Positions 1-8,610 are shown, counted from the stretch's first letter. The stretch: DNA of 64,000 bases from Pseudomonas sp. 30_B (GCF_017491605.1 NZ_JAFGYY010000014.1:1-64000); one strand, 5' to 3'. Program-made: numbers and translations. Notes: generated from the letters alone by a model not told the origin.

Positions 1-2452
1 ATCCCTGGCTGCTCGCGCCGCCGACCAGCAGTGCACCGAGCACGGGCAGCGCGAGCAGCCAGGGATGCGGGCTCCACGGCAGGTCGAAGACCAGCCGGTA
101 GAGCAGGTAGCTGATCAGCTCGCAGCCCAGCGCCGCCAGCAGTCCGCTGACCGCGCCGAGCAGGGCGAACTCGCTGCGCCGGGTGCGCATCAGCAGCTGG
201 CGTTCGGCACCCAGCGCACGAAGCAGGGCGCCTTGGCGCAGGCGCTCGTCGAGGGTGGCCTGCAGGCCGGCGAAGAGCACCACGAAGCCGGCGGCGAGAA
301 CGAACACCAGCACGTACTCCACCGCCAGCGTCACCTGGTCGAGGATGCTGCGCAGCTGCGCGAGCAGCGCGTCCACCGGCAGCAGGGTGACGGTGGGGAA
401 GGCGCGCGCCAGTTCGATCAGGTCGCGCTCCTGGCTGACCGGCAGGTAGAAGCTGGTCAGGTAGGTCACCGGCAGGTCGGTCAGGGTGCCGGGCTCGAAG
501 ACCATGAAGAAGTTCGGCTGGAAGTTGTCCCACTTCACCGAGCGCAGGCTGCGCACCTGTGCCTCGCGCGTCTGGCCGGCGACGCTGAAGCTCAGGCGGT
601 CGCCGACCTTCAGGCTGAGATTGCCGGCGAGCTTTTCTTCCACCGAGACGCCGGGCAGCGCGCTCTTTTCACCGGCTTGCCACCACTGGCCGGCGACGAT
701 CCGGTTGCCGGCCGGCAGGCGCGCCGACCAGGTCAGCCCGAGGTCGCGCTGCAGGGCGCGCTCGCTGCGCACGTCCTCGCTCAGGGCGTGGACCGGCTGG
801 CCGTTCACCGCTACCAGGCGGCCGGGCACCATGGGGTAGAGGTCTTCGGCGTTGGGCGAGAGTTTTTTCACCCGCTGCTCGAAGCTGTTCTTCTCGGCGG
901 GCAGGATGTTCAGCGCGAAGTGATTGGGCGCGTTCGCCGGCAACTGCGCGTGCCAGGTATCCAGCAGCTCGCCGCGCAGCAGGGCGATGAGCGCCATGGC
1001 CAGCAGGATCAGGCCGAAGGCCAGGCTCTGCCCGGCGGCCGCCAATGGGTAGCGCAGCAGTTGGCCGACGCCCAGGCGCCAGGGCAGGCTGGCCCCCTGG
1101 AGAGCGCTGCGCAGGCCGCGCAGGGCGAGCAGCAGGATGAAGCCAAGGACCACCGCGGCGATGGCGCCGCCGCCTAGCAGGGCGAGGGTCAATTTCAGGT
1201 CCAGGCTCAGTCGCCACATGATCAGGCCCAGGGCGAACAGCGCGCAGGCGTAGGCCATCCAGGTGCGCATCGGTACCGGCAACAGGTCGCTGCGCAGCAC
1301 CCGCAGGGGCGGTACGCGGCCCAGCGCGGCCAGCGGCGGCAGGGCGAAACCGGCGAGCGCGACCAGGCCGGTGGCCATGCCCGCCAGTGCGGGAACTATC
1401 CCGGCTTCGGGAATCTGCGGCGGCAGCAGGTCGCCCAGCAGACGCATCAGGCCAAGCTGGGCGAGCCAGCCGAGGAAGGCGCCGCAGAGGCTGGCAAGCA
1501 GTCCCAGCGTGAGCAGTTGGGTGCCGTATAGAAGCAGGGCTTCCCGGCGCGACAGGCCGAGGCAGCGCAGCAGTGCGCTGGCGTCGAAGCGGCGGGTGGC
1601 GAAGCGGTTGGCCGAGAGCGCCACGGCAACGCCGGCCAGGAGCACGGCGGCGAGGCTGGCGAGGTTCAGGTAGCGTTCGGCGCGGCCGAGGGCGTCGCCG
1701 ATCTGTCGGTTGCCGTGGTGGGCGTCCTGCAGTTGCTGGTTGGCGGCGAGGCCGTCCTGCGTTGCCTTTCTATAGGCCTGCAGCGCCTCGGGCGAGCCGC
1801 CCCAGAGGTCTCGGTAGCGCACGCGGCTGCCGGGCTGGACCACGCCGGTGGCGTCCAGGTCCTGCAGGTTCATCAGTACCCGGGGCGTCAGGCTGTAGAA
1901 GTCGCCGGCGCGGTCCGGCTCATAGGTCAGCACGCGGGCGATGCGCAGGGACTTGCGGCCGACGTCGACGCTGTCGCCAATCTTGAGTTCGAGGCTCGCC
2001 AGCAGGCGCGACTCGACCCAGATCTCCCCCGGCTGCGGCCGTCCGCCTTCGATCTCGGGCTGCAGGGGCGCGGGCGCGCTTTTGAGTTTGCCGCGCAGGG
2101 GATAGCTGTCGCCCACCGCCTTGACGCTGCTGAGCTGGATGCCCTGGTCGGTGGCTACCACGCTGGAGAACTCGACGCTGCGCGCATGCTGCAGGCCCAG
2201 CTGGAGGCCGCTGTCGATCTGCTGCGGGCTGGCGGGCTGGGTGCCGCTGAGCACTAGGTCGGCGCCGAGGAATTCGGCGGCGCGCACCAGCATCGCCGCA
2301 TTCAGCCGGGCGCTGAAATAGCCGATGGCGGAGCTGGCCGCCACCGCCACCAGCAGGGCGAAGAACAGCACGCGCAATTCGCCGCTGCGCCCTTCGCGCC
2401 ACAGCTGGCGCAGGGACAGGCGGAACAGGTTGGGCAGCGACAATGACTTCAT
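1..2452 (-). CDS. FtsX-family ABC transporter permease (YbbP-like), cut by the window's left edge
   Basis: Reading the minus strand from the ATG at 2452 (N-terminus MKSLSLPNLFRLSLRQLWRE) gives an open frame of about 817 codons with no stop before the left edge, so only the extreme C-terminus is missing. The protein has an N-terminal membrane segment after residue 25, a large periplasmic region, a central block of hydrophobic helices and a second FtsX-like block at the C-terminus, the layout of the 800-850 residue YbbP/FtsX permeases. It lies 13 bp downstream of an ATPase gene on the same strand and next to tesA, as in many proteobacteria, so it should be the membrane half of a lipoprotein- or lipid-related MacB-like exporter. 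The true substrate is unknown. GAGAG upstream of the ATG serves as ribosome binding site. Confidence 0.9.
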   Translation of the reverse strand, partial: MKSLSLPNLFRLSLRQLWREGRSGELRVLFFALLVAVAASSAIGYFSARLNAAMLVRAAEFLGADLVLSGTQPASPQQIDSGLQLGLQHARSVEFSSVVATDQGIQLSSVKAVGDSYPLRGKLKSAPAPLQPEIEGGRPQPGEIWVESRLLASLELKIGDSVDVGRKSLRIARVLTYEPDRAGDFYSLTPRVLMNLQDLDATGVVQPGSRVRYRDLWGGSPEALQAYRKATQDGLAANQQLQDAHHGNRQIGDALGRAERYLNLASLAAVLLAGVAVALSANRFATRRFDASALLRCLGLSRREALLLYGTQLLTLGLLASLCGAFLGWLAQLGLMRLLGDLLPPQIPEAGIVPALAGMATGLVALAGFALPPLAALGRVPPLRVLRSDLLPVPMRTWMAYACALFALGLIMWRLSLDLKLTLALLGGGAIAAVVLGFILLLALRGLRSALQGASLPWRLGVGQLLRYPLAAAGQSLAFGLILLAMALIALLRGELLDTWHAQLPANAPNHFALNILPAEKNSFEQRVKKLSPNAEDLYPMVPGRLVAVNGQPVHALSEDVRSERALQRDLGLTWSARLPAGNRIVAGQWWQAGEKSALPGVSVEEKLAGNLSLKVGDRLSFSVAGQTREAQVRSLRSVKWDNFQPNFFMVFEPGTLTDLPVTYLTSFYLPVSQERDLIELARAFPTVTLLPVDALLAQLRSILDQVTLAVEYVLVFVLAAGFVVLFAGLQATLDERLRQGALLRALGAERQLLMRTRRSEFALLGAVSGLLAALGCELISYLLYRLVFDLPWSPHPWLLALPVLGALLVGGASSQG

Positions 2453-2465
2453 CGGCTCTCGTCCG

Positions 2466-3149
2466 TCAGGGTTCGGCGTGGTCGATCAGGTGGCCGCTTT
2501 CCAGGCGGATCAGGCGCTGGCAGCGATGGGCCAGGCGCTCGTCGTGGGTTACCAGCACCAGGGTGGTGCCGCGTTCGCGGTTGAGCTCGAACAGCAGGTC
2601 GCTGATGCGCTCGCCGGTGGCGGTGTCGAGGTTGCCGGTGGGCTCATCGGCGAACAGCACGTCCGGCTCGGCGGCGAAGGCGCGGGCAATGGCGACACGC
2701 TGCTGCTCGCCGCCGGAGAGCTGGCGCGGGTAGTGGGTCAGGCGCTGGCCGAGGCCGACCCGTTCCAGCAGCTCGCGGGCACGTTGGCGGGCGTCGGCGC
2801 GGCCGTCGAGTTCCAGCGGCAGCATGACGTTTTCCAGGGCAGTGAGGCTGTCGAGCAACTGGAACGACTGGAACACGAAGCCGACATGGGCGGCGCGTAC
2901 GCGGGCGCGCTGGTCCTCGTCGAGGCTGTCCAGTGCATGGCCGAGCAGGACGATGTCGCCGCCGGAGGGCAGGTCGAGCCCGGCGAGCAGGCCGAGGAGG
3001 GTGGATTTGCCCGAGCCCGAGCTGCCGACGATGGCCAGGCTGTCACCGCGGGAGAGGTCGAGGGAGAGGTCGTGGAGGATCGTCAGCTTGCCTTCCGCGC
3101 TGGAAACAACCTTGCTAAGGTTCCGCGCGGTGAGAATGCGTTCGCTCAT
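2466..3149 (-). CDS. ABC transporter ATP-binding protein (YbbA-like)
   Basis: A 227-residue ATPase with all ABC motifs: Walker A GSSGSGKS at 42-49, Q-loop Gln94, signature LSGGEQQ at 144-150, Walker B VLFADEP at 164-170 and switch His202. This is the LolD/MacB-type ATPase subfamily. It should power the FtsX-like permease encoded 13 bp downstream. Its ATG (MSERILTARN) is on the opposite strand of the tesA start region and only 10 bp separate the two start codons, so the genes share a very compact divergent promoter, or each promoter lies inside the other gene. Longer in-frame starts upstream would run through tesA and are rejected. Confidence 0.95.
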   Translation of the reverse strand: MSERILTARNLSKVVSSAEGKLTILHDLSLDLSRGDSLAIVGSSGSGKSTLLGLLAGLDLPSGGDIVLLGHALDSLDEDQRARVRAAHVGFVFQSFQLLDSLTALENVMLPLELDGRADARQRARELLERVGLGQRLTHYPRQLSGGEQQRVAIARAFAAEPDVLFADEPTGNLDTATGERISDLLFELNRERGTTLVLVTHDERLAHRCQRLIRLESGHLIDHAEP

Positions 3150-3159
3150 GGAGAATCCG

Positions 3160-3765
3160 ATGCGTGCATGGCTAATGGGCGGCTGCCTGGCGTTGCTTCT
3201 GATTGCGCAGCAGGCCGCGGCGCAGACGCTGTTGGTCGTCGGCGATAGTATCAGCGCCGGTTTGGGGCTGGATACCAGCCAGGGTTGGGTGAGCCTGCTG
3301 GACAAGCGCCTGAAGGAGCAGGGTTTCGCCTACAAGGTGGTCAATGCATCCATCAGCGGCGACACCAGCGCAGGTGGCCTCGCGCGCCTGCCGGCGCTGC
3401 TTTCGGAGCAGAAGCCGAAGCTGGTGGTGATCGAGCTGGGCGGCAACGACGGCCTGCGCGGAATGGCGCCGGCACAATTGCAACAGAATCTTAGCGGCAT
3501 GGTTGAACAGTCGCGGAAGGCGGGTGCCCAGGTGCTGCTGCTGGGCATGAAGCTGCCGCCCAACTATGGGCAGCGCTACACCGATGCGTTCTCCAGGGTG
3601 TTCGAGGCGGTCGCCCAGGAACAGAAAATCGTCCTGGTGCCGTTCTTCCTCGATGGCGTTGGCGGGGTGCCGGGGATGATGCAGGCGGACGGTATTCACC
3701 CGGCCGTCGCCGCGCAGCCTAAACTGCTCGACAACCTGTGGCCGGCGCTCAAGCCGCTACTCTGA
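3160..3765 (+). CDS. tesA: Multifunctional acyl-CoA thioesterase I / lysophospholipase / arylesterase TesA
   Basis: A 201-residue SGNH-family hydrolase. A signal peptide ends near AAA-Q (21/22), placing it in the periplasm. The nucleophile lies in GDS (Ser30), the oxyanion/Asn block is GGND (94-97), and the catalytic Asp177 and His180 sit in DGIH near the C-terminus. TesA enzymes cleave acyl-CoA thioesters, lysophospholipids and aryl esters. An ATG at 3148 is also in frame, but the start at 3160 (MRAWLMGGCLALLLIAQQ) gives a normal signal peptide and matches the family's usual N-terminus. The gene is divergent from the ABC ATPase, the common tesA-ybbAP arrangement. Confidence 0.95.
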   Translation: MRAWLMGGCLALLLIAQQAAAQTLLVVGDSISAGLGLDTSQGWVSLLDKRLKEQGFAYKVVNASISGDTSAGGLARLPALLSEQKPKLVVIELGGNDGLRGMAPAQLQQNLSGMVEQSRKAGAQVLLLGMKLPPNYGQRYTDAFSRVFEAVAQEQKIVLVPFFLDGVGGVPGMMQADGIHPAVAAQPKLLDNLWPALKPLL

Positions 3766-3834
3766 ATTCCGCTGTATCAAGGCTTCCCCGCGAACGGCCT
3801 TTCGGCTATGTTTGCGCACCCTTCTGGAGCCCCT

Positions 3835-4113
3835 ATGCCGCGCCCCGCCTGGACTCACTTCGCCTACCAGCTGATCGAACCCGACGAGCAGCTGGATCTG
3901 TTCGCCTGCCGCGAGGTCCGGGTGCATCTTGTCGCGCGCCAGCTGGAGCTTGGGACCCCGGCCGACCGCACGCTCTGCGGCAGCCTGCTGCCTGCCCAGC
4001 CGCTCTGGCGCGGGCTTGAGAAGCCCCTGCTGCGCGACCGCCGCGTGTGCAGCGCCTGCCTGAAACAACTGGAACAGGAAAAGCGCGGCGCGCGGGCTTC
4101 CTGGCTCGTCTGA
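3835..4113 (+). CDS. Small conserved hypothetical protein with a CxxC motif
   Basis: A 92-residue protein starting MPRPAWTHFAYQLIEPDEQLD. I do not recognise a named domain. It has a CxxC pair (VCSACL) near residues 72-75 plus two other cysteines, so it may bind zinc or form disulfides, although there is no signal peptide. An in-frame ATG at 3808 is possible but would add a poorly conserved N-terminus. It sits between tesA and the L,D-transpeptidase, a position held by a small hypothetical gene (PA2855, from memory) in P. aeruginosa. Confidence 0.75.
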   Translation: MPRPAWTHFAYQLIEPDEQLDLFACREVRVHLVARQLELGTPADRTLCGSLLPAQPLWRGLEKPLLRDRRVCSACLKQLEQEKRGARASWLV

Positions 4114-4186
4114 TATCTCCCAGTGATCCGGCTGGCAGTGGTAAACTGTTACCCCTTTGCCCATTGCCCTTGTCAAGGATTCTCGG

Positions 4187-5170
4187 ATGTTGTCGCGCGT
4201 TATTGCCGCCTGCTCGCTGTCCTTAGCCGCGTTGCTCTCGGCCGGCCCCGTTTCCGCCATTGAATTGCCACTGCCGGCGCCGGGCGACGATATCGTCGGT
4301 CAGGTCCAGGTGATCAAGGCCAAGTACGAAGACACCTTCGCCGACCTCGGCGAGAAATATGGCCTCGGTTACTCCGAAATGATTGCTGCCAACCCGGGCG
4401 TCGATGCCTGGCTGCCGGGCGTGGGCACCGAAGTGATCATTCCGACCCGCTTCATCCTCCCGGCGGGCCCGCGTGAAGGCGTGGTGATCAACCTCGCCGA
4501 ATACCGCCTGTACTACTTCCCCAAGGACAAGAACGTCGTCTACACCTATGCCCTGGGTATCGGTCGTGAGGGTTGGGGCTCGCCGGTCGGCAGCACCACC
4601 GTGATTGCCAAGACCAAGGACCCGGCCTGGTATCCGCCGGCGTCGATCCGCGCCGAGCATGCCGCCGACGGCGATCCGCTGCCCACCGTGGTGCCGCCGG
4701 GTCCGGACAACCCGCTGGGTCCGTACAAGATGAGCCTGGGCTTCCATGGCTACCTGATCCATGGTTCGAACAAGAAGTTCGGTATCGGTACCCGTACCAG
4801 CCACGGTTGCTTCCGCATGTATAACTGGGATGTGACCCAGTTGTTCTCGATGCTTCCGGTCGGCACCAAGGTGCGCATCATCAACGAGCCTTACAAGTTC
4901 GGTCGCAGCGAAGGCAAGATCTATCTCGAAGCCCACGCACCGATCGACGACAACGGCAATCCGTCGGTGGTCGACAAGCACACGGCAGTGATCAATGCGC
5001 TGCTCAAGCGCGAAGACATCGCCAGCCAGATGCAGATGGACTGGAACGTCGTGCGTGAAGTCGTGGCTGCCGAAGATGGCCTGCCGGTCGCCATTGCCCA
5101 GCCTCAGACGCAAGGCGAGGGTGCGCCGGTTACCGCTACGGTCGACCAGGACGCCATGCAGTTGCAGTAA
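4187..5170 (+). CDS. Periplasmic L,D-transpeptidase with LysM domain (ErfK/YbiS/YcfS/YnhG family)
   Basis: A 327-residue protein with a signal peptide (cleavage near PVSA-IE, 24/25), a LysM-type peptidoglycan-binding segment at about 42-86 and a YkuD catalytic domain at about 97-235. The active-site signature HG...SHGCFRM is present, with His192, His206 and the nucleophile Cys208. Family members cross-link peptidoglycan through 3-3 linkages or attach Braun-type lipoprotein to peptidoglycan. The next gene is oprI, which encodes the major peptidoglycan-associated lipoprotein, so attachment of OprI is an attractive role; that is inference from position. The ATG at 4187 is preceded by AAGGAT and followed by a good leader, which rules out the longer start at 4157. 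Confidence 0.93.
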   Translation: MLSRVIAACSLSLAALLSAGPVSAIELPLPAPGDDIVGQVQVIKAKYEDTFADLGEKYGLGYSEMIAANPGVDAWLPGVGTEVIIPTRFILPAGPREGVVINLAEYRLYYFPKDKNVVYTYALGIGREGWGSPVGSTTVIAKTKDPAWYPPASIRAEHAADGDPLPTVVPPGPDNPLGPYKMSLGFHGYLIHGSNKKFGIGTRTSHGCFRMYNWDVTQLFSMLPVGTKVRIINEPYKFGRSEGKIYLEAHAPIDDNGNPSVVDKHTAVINALLKREDIASQMQMDWNVVREVVAAEDGLPVAIAQPQTQGEGAPVTATVDQDAMQLQ

Positions 5171-5188
5171 GTCGTACTGCTTCGAAAG

Positions 5189-5213
5189 AGCCCGCTTCGA
5201 GCGGGCTTTTTCT
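5189..5213 (+). terminator. Rho-independent terminator of the L,D-transpeptidase gene
   Basis: AGCCCGC-TTCGA-GCGGGCT stem followed by TTTTTC, 18 bp after the stop codon at 5170. Confidence 0.85.
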
Positions 5214-5267
5214 TGCGCGCGCTTTCTTCAGGCATTCCCTTTGCGTGGGGCAAGAAATCGCGGGCAT

Positions 5268-5298
5268 AAAAAAACCGACCCCGAAGGGTCGGTTTTTT
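5268..5298. terminator. Bidirectional terminator downstream of oprI
   Basis: Perfect 8-bp stem ACCGACCC / GGGTCGGT with a CGAA loop at 5274-5293, flanked by an A-run on the left and a T-run on the right, so it works for oprI (minus) and as a second stop for the L,D-transpeptidase gene (plus). Confidence 0.9.
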
Positions 5299-5316
5299 AA
5301 CAGATCCGAAGATCTA

Positions 5317-5568
5317 TTACTTGCGGCTGGCTTTGTCCAGCATGCGCAGAGCGCGCTCGTTAGCCTCGTCAGCGGTCTGCTGGGCTTTCTGAGCGGCGGC
5401 CAGAGCTTCGTCAGCCTTGCGATAGGCTTCGTCAGCACGGGCTTGAGCGCGAGCAGCGGCGTCTTCAGTAGCGGTCAGACGTGCTTCGGTTTCTTTCGAG
5501 TGGCTGCTGCAACCGGTGGCCAGAACAGCAGCCAGAGCCAGAGCAGAGAATTTCAGAACGTTGTTCAT
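5317..5568 (-). CDS. oprI: Major outer-membrane lipoprotein OprI
   Basis: An 83-residue lipoprotein, exactly the length of P. aeruginosa OprI. The signal peptide MNNVLKFSALALAAVLATGC ends in a lipobox with the acylated Cys20 followed by Ser-Ser. The rest is a single heptad-repeat helix rich in Ala, Glu, Asp and Lys (ARADEAYRKADEALAAAQK) ending in RMLDKASRK, with a C-terminal Lys that can be joined to peptidoglycan. It is an abundant structural link between outer membrane and cell wall. AAGGGGAACACG before the ATG gives a strong ribosome binding site. The L,D-transpeptidase gene lies convergent to it. Confidence 0.98.
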   Translation of the reverse strand: MNNVLKFSALALAAVLATGCSSHSKETEARLTATEDAAARAQARADEAYRKADEALAAAQKAQQTADEANERALRMLDKASRK

Positions 5569-5637
5569 CGTGTTCCCCTTAAGGTGGACATTTCCATTAA
5601 AAGCAATCTCCCATGACTGGGAAATTAGCCGGACTAC

Positions 5638-5665
5638 ATAGTACCCATTACTTGTAGTAAGTAAA
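5638..5665 (-). promoter_or_regulatory. Candidate oprI promoter
   Basis: On the minus strand TTTACT (5660-5665), a 16-nt spacer and TACTAT (5638-5643) resemble a sigma70 promoter 70 bp before the oprI start. The 5569-5930 gap (362 bp) is AT-richer than its surroundings and I see no gene in it; only short spurious frames occur. Confidence 0.35.
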
Positions 5666-5933
5666 CTGACCAGACGCAAGTACGGCACTTTTTTTTCATG
5701 TTGAGCCTGTATTTGCAGTTGTGCGAGGCGGAATTGAGCAAAAACTGTCCAATTTGGCAAAGGAGTGTTGCCAATGGGCGTCAGGCGGGAGGGGAGTCCG
5801 TTTCCGAAGAAGGGGAGTCGGGCTGTCAGATGAGTGTCGACAATGCTCGAACAACTGTTTAAGCGCCGTAATGCAGTTGACCAACTAGTGGCAACTTGCA
5901 AGAGGTGACGAAAGTGTTAACGCATAACGAAAA

Positions 5934-5961
5934 AAGCCCGGCTAATTGCTTAGCCGGGCTT
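5934..5961 (-). terminator. Terminator of tRNA-Ser
   Basis: Perfect 12-bp stem AAGCCCGGCTAA / TTAGCCGGGCTT with loop TTGC, followed on the minus strand by a T-run, 11 bp beyond the tRNA 3' end. Confidence 0.88.
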
Positions 5962-5972
5962 CTTTCATGATC

Positions 5973-6062
5973 TGGCGGTGAGGGAGGGATTCGAACCCTC
6001 GATACGATTTCTCGTATACACACTTTCCAGGCGTGCTCCTTCAACCGCTCGGACACCTCACC
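5973..6062 (-). tRNA. tRNA-Ser (anticodon GGA)
   Basis: A 90-nt minus-strand tRNA with encoded 3' CCA. Acceptor GGTGAGG pairs with CCTCACC, the anticodon loop CTGGAAA carries GGA, a long variable arm typical of tRNA-Ser is present (stem TACGA / TCGTA), and the T-arm reads GGGTTCGAATCCC. It lies between oprI and earP, as in P. aeruginosa. Confidence 0.97.
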
Positions 6063-6226
6063 AGATTTCTCGACAGCGCTGTGTCTGTCGAGGCGCGCAC
6101 TTTACTCAAAGGTTTGCCCGAACGCAAATGTTTTTTTCATGTTTTTTCCAACGGATTCATCGGCTTAAGGAGAATGGGCCGGATCGCGGGTACACTGGCG
6201 CCTTCTAAAGAGCTGGGCGCAGGCGT

Positions 6227-7354
6227 ATGGCGAGCTGGGATATCTTCTGCAGTGTGGTCGACAACTATGGCGACATCGGCGTTACCTGGCGCCTGGCTCG
6301 CCAGCTGGCGACCGAGCACGGGCAAGCGGTGCGCCTGTGGGTGGATGACCTGGCCGCGTTCGTGCGCATCTGTCCCCAAGCCGATGTGCAGGCGCAATCG
6401 CAGCAGCAGTCCGGCGTGGAGGTTCGGCATTGGTCGCAGGCCTGGCTCGATACCGAGGCGGCGGATGTGGTGATCGAAGCCTTCGCCTGTGCCATGCCGC
6501 CTGCCTATATAGAAGCCATGGCGCGACGGCCCAAGCCGTCGTTGTGGCTGAACCTGGAGTATCTCAGCGCCGAGTCCTGGGTGGAGTCCTGCCATGGCCT
6601 GCCGTCGCTGCAGCCCAATGGCCTGCAGAAGTACTTCTATTTCCCCGGTTTCACGCCGCTCACCGGCGGGCTGCTGCGCGAAGGCGACCTGATCCTGCGT
6701 CGGGATGCCTTCCAGGCCGACCCCGGCAACAGTGCCCGTTTCCTCGAAAGCCTCGGCGTTCAGGTGCGCGACGGGGAGCGGCGCATTTCCCTGTTCGCCT
6801 ACGAGAACCCCGGGCTCGCCGGCTGGCTGGATGCCCTGGCCGAGGGGGGGACGCCAACCCTGTTGCTGGTGCCCGAAGGTCGGGTGCTGGGCGATATCCA
6901 GCACTGGGCGCAGCAGTCGTTGAGGGTAGGGCAGGGCTGCGAGCGCGGCGCACTGCGGGTGCAGGTGTTGCCGTTCGTCCGCCAGGAGGATTACGACCCG
7001 CTGCTGTGGAGCTGCGACATCAATGCGGTGCGCGGCGAGGATTCCTTCGTTCGCGCGCAATGGGCCGGGCGCCCCTTCGTCTGGCACATCTACCAGCAGG
7101 ACGAGGACGTCCACCTGGAGAAACTGGAAGCGTTCCTGGCGCTGTTCGCCCAGGACATGGACGATGCGCTGCGACAGGCGCTGAGCGATTTCTGGCTGGC
7201 CTGGAACGGGCGCGGCGACACCGGCGAGGCCTGGCGGCGGCTGGAAACGCGGCTCCCGGAGTGGTCTGCCTGGATTGGCAATTGGCAGCGGCGTTTGACC
7301 GAACAAACCGATCTTGCGACGGGGCTGGTGCGTTTTTATACAAATTGGCTATGA
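6227..7354 (+). CDS. earP: Protein-arginine rhamnosyltransferase EarP
   Basis: A 375-residue member of the EarP (former DUF2331) family, an inverting GT-B-like glycosyltransferase that moves L-rhamnose from dTDP-rhamnose onto Arg32 of elongation factor P. The N-terminal DNYGDIG motif holds the two conserved Asp residues (Asp12 and Asp16), and the sugar-nucleotide binding block RGEDSFVRAQWAG includes Glu271 and Asp272. Length matches the family. The substrate gene efp starts 42 bp downstream on the same strand, the usual co-conservation; efp here carries Arg32 rather than the lysine of the EpmA system. The modification lets EF-P relieve ribosome stalling at polyproline. Confidence 0.97.
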   Translation: MASWDIFCSVVDNYGDIGVTWRLARQLATEHGQAVRLWVDDLAAFVRICPQADVQAQSQQQSGVEVRHWSQAWLDTEAADVVIEAFACAMPPAYIEAMARRPKPSLWLNLEYLSAESWVESCHGLPSLQPNGLQKYFYFPGFTPLTGGLLREGDLILRRDAFQADPGNSARFLESLGVQVRDGERRISLFAYENPGLAGWLDALAEGGTPTLLLVPEGRVLGDIQHWAQQSLRVGQGCERGALRVQVLPFVRQEDYDPLLWSCDINAVRGEDSFVRAQWAGRPFVWHIYQQDEDVHLEKLEAFLALFAQDMDDALRQALSDFWLAWNGRGDTGEAWRRLETRLPEWSAWIGNWQRRLTEQTDLATGLVRFYTNWL

Positions 7355-7396
7355 TATGGCCCCTGTTTTTTGTCTCCAATCCAATCGGATAATCGT

Positions 7397-7963
7397 ATGA
7401 AAACCGCACAAGAGTTCCGCGCTGGCCAGGTTGCCAACATCAATGGCGCCCCCTGGGTCATCCAGAAGGCCGAGTTCAACAAATCCGGCCGTAACTCCGC
7501 GGTCGTCAAGATGAAGCTGAAGAACCTGCTGACCGGTGCTGGCACCGAGACCGTGTTCAAGGCCGACGACAAGCTGGAGCCGATCATCCTCGACCGTAAG
7601 GAAGTGACCTACTCCTACTTCGCGGACCCGCTGTATGTCTTCATGGACACCGAGTTCAACCAGTACGAGATCGAGAAAGACGATCTGGAAGGCGTGCTGA
7701 CCTTCATCGAAGACGGCATGACCGACGTCTGCGAAGCGGTCTTCTACAACGAGAAAGTCATCTCCGTTGAACTGCCGACCACCATCGTTCGCGAAATCGT
7801 CTACACCGAGCCGGCTGTCCGTGGCGACACCTCCGGTAAAGTGATGAAGACCGCTCGCCTGAAGAACGGTGCTGAAGTCCAGGTTTCCGCCTTCTGCGAA
7901 ATCGGCGACTCGATCGAAATCGATACCCGCACTGGCGAGTACAAGTCCCGCGTCAAGGCCTGA
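7397..7963 (+). CDS. efp: Elongation factor P, arginine-rhamnosylated type
   Basis: A 188-residue EF-P with a KOW-like domain I (about 1-64) and two OB domains. The loop NKSGRN puts Arg32 at the modification site, which pairs with the EarP encoded just upstream. EF-P binds between P and E sites and speeds peptide bond formation at consecutive prolines. The ATG at 7397 (MKTAQEFRAGQ) fixes the normal length; the in-frame codon at 7370 would add nine residues not found in the family. Confidence 0.98.
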   Translation: MKTAQEFRAGQVANINGAPWVIQKAEFNKSGRNSAVVKMKLKNLLTGAGTETVFKADDKLEPIILDRKEVTYSYFADPLYVFMDTEFNQYEIEKDDLEGVLTFIEDGMTDVCEAVFYNEKVISVELPTTIVREIVYTEPAVRGDTSGKVMKTARLKNGAEVQVSAFCEIGDSIEIDTRTGEYKSRVKA

Positions 7964-7980
7964 GCCTGAACCGAGACAAG

Positions 7981-8008
7981 AAAAAGCCCGGCTGATGCCG
8001 GGCTTTTT
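7981..8008 (+). terminator. Terminator of efp
   Basis: Perfect stem AAAAAGCCCGGC / GCCGGGCTTTTT with loop TGAT, 18 bp after the efp stop. It can also act on ohr from the other side. Confidence 0.92.
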
Positions 8009-8034
8009 CGTTTCTGCCGTCTGGCTGCGGGCTA

Positions 8035-8463
8035 TCACACGCTCACGTTCAGGCGCACGTCGATGTTGCCGCGGGTGGCGTTGGAGTAGGGGCACACCTG
8101 GTGGGCCTTGGCGACCAGATCCTGTGCCTCGGCCAGGTCCAGGCCCGGCAGGTTGATGTTCAGTTCCACTTCCAGGCCGAACCCGCCGGGGATCTGGCCG
8201 ATACCGACCTTGCCGGTGATCGAGGCATCTGCCGGGATCTGCTTCTTGCTCTGGCTGGCGACGAACTTGATGGCACCGATGAAGCAGGCGGAGTAGCCGG
8301 CCGCGAACAGCTGTTCCGGGTTGGTGGCTTCGCCGCCCGCACCGCCCAGCTCGCGCGGGGTGCTCAGTTTCACGTCGAGGATACCGTCGGAGGAAACGGC
8401 GCGGCCGTCGCGGCCTCCGGTGGCGGTAGCGGTGGCGGTGTAGAGGGCTTTGATGGTTTGCAT
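8035..8463 (-). CDS. ohr: Organic hydroperoxide resistance protein Ohr
   Basis: A 142-residue Ohr/OsmC-family thiol peroxidase. Both catalytic cysteines are at canonical positions: peroxidatic Cys60 in GYSACFIGA and resolving Cys124 in HQVCPYSNATRGN, with Arg18 and Glu50 also in place. It reduces organic hydroperoxides such as fatty-acid peroxides using lipoyl reductants. The start MQTIKALYTATAT at 8463 is supported by homology; the longer start at 8505 lies in the operator region. Its regulator ohrR is the next gene upstream, same strand, with a 147-bp gap carrying repeated motifs. Confidence 0.97.
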   Translation of the reverse strand: MQTIKALYTATATATGGRDGRAVSSDGILDVKLSTPRELGGAGGEATNPEQLFAAGYSACFIGAIKFVASQSKKQIPADASITGKVGIGQIPGGFGLEVELNINLPGLDLAEAQDLVAKAHQVCPYSNATRGNIDVRLNVSV

Positions 8464-8493
8464 GGCGGTGTCTCCGATTGTCTTGCTGGTTAA

Positions 8494-8557
8494 TATCTTG
8501 TGCACTAATCAGTGCGTTAGGTGAAAGTTAGTTAGATTTAATTTGGTGCGCAAGATA
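8494..8557. promoter_or_regulatory. Candidate OhrR operator pair in the ohr promoter
   Basis: TATCTTGTGCACTAA at 8494-8508 on the plus strand and TATCTTGCGCACCAA on the minus strand (8543-8557) form an inverted pair, 13 of 15 identical, 31-94 bp before the ohr start. OhrR-type MarR proteins bind inverted repeats near this position; assignment to OhrR is inference. Confidence 0.5.
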
Positions 8558-8610
8558 AATTTCGGAAGATTTCGCGCTAAAGAGCGGTGCGTTCAGGCAT
8601 AAGCCCCGGA

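Noticed and set aside
65..1177. 370-codon plus-strand frame
   Set aside because: Antisense to the FtsX-like permease; composition (Gln, Ala, Arg, His) is typical of a shadow frame.
5859..6056. 65-codon minus-strand frame
   Set aside because: It runs through tRNA-Ser and its terminator.
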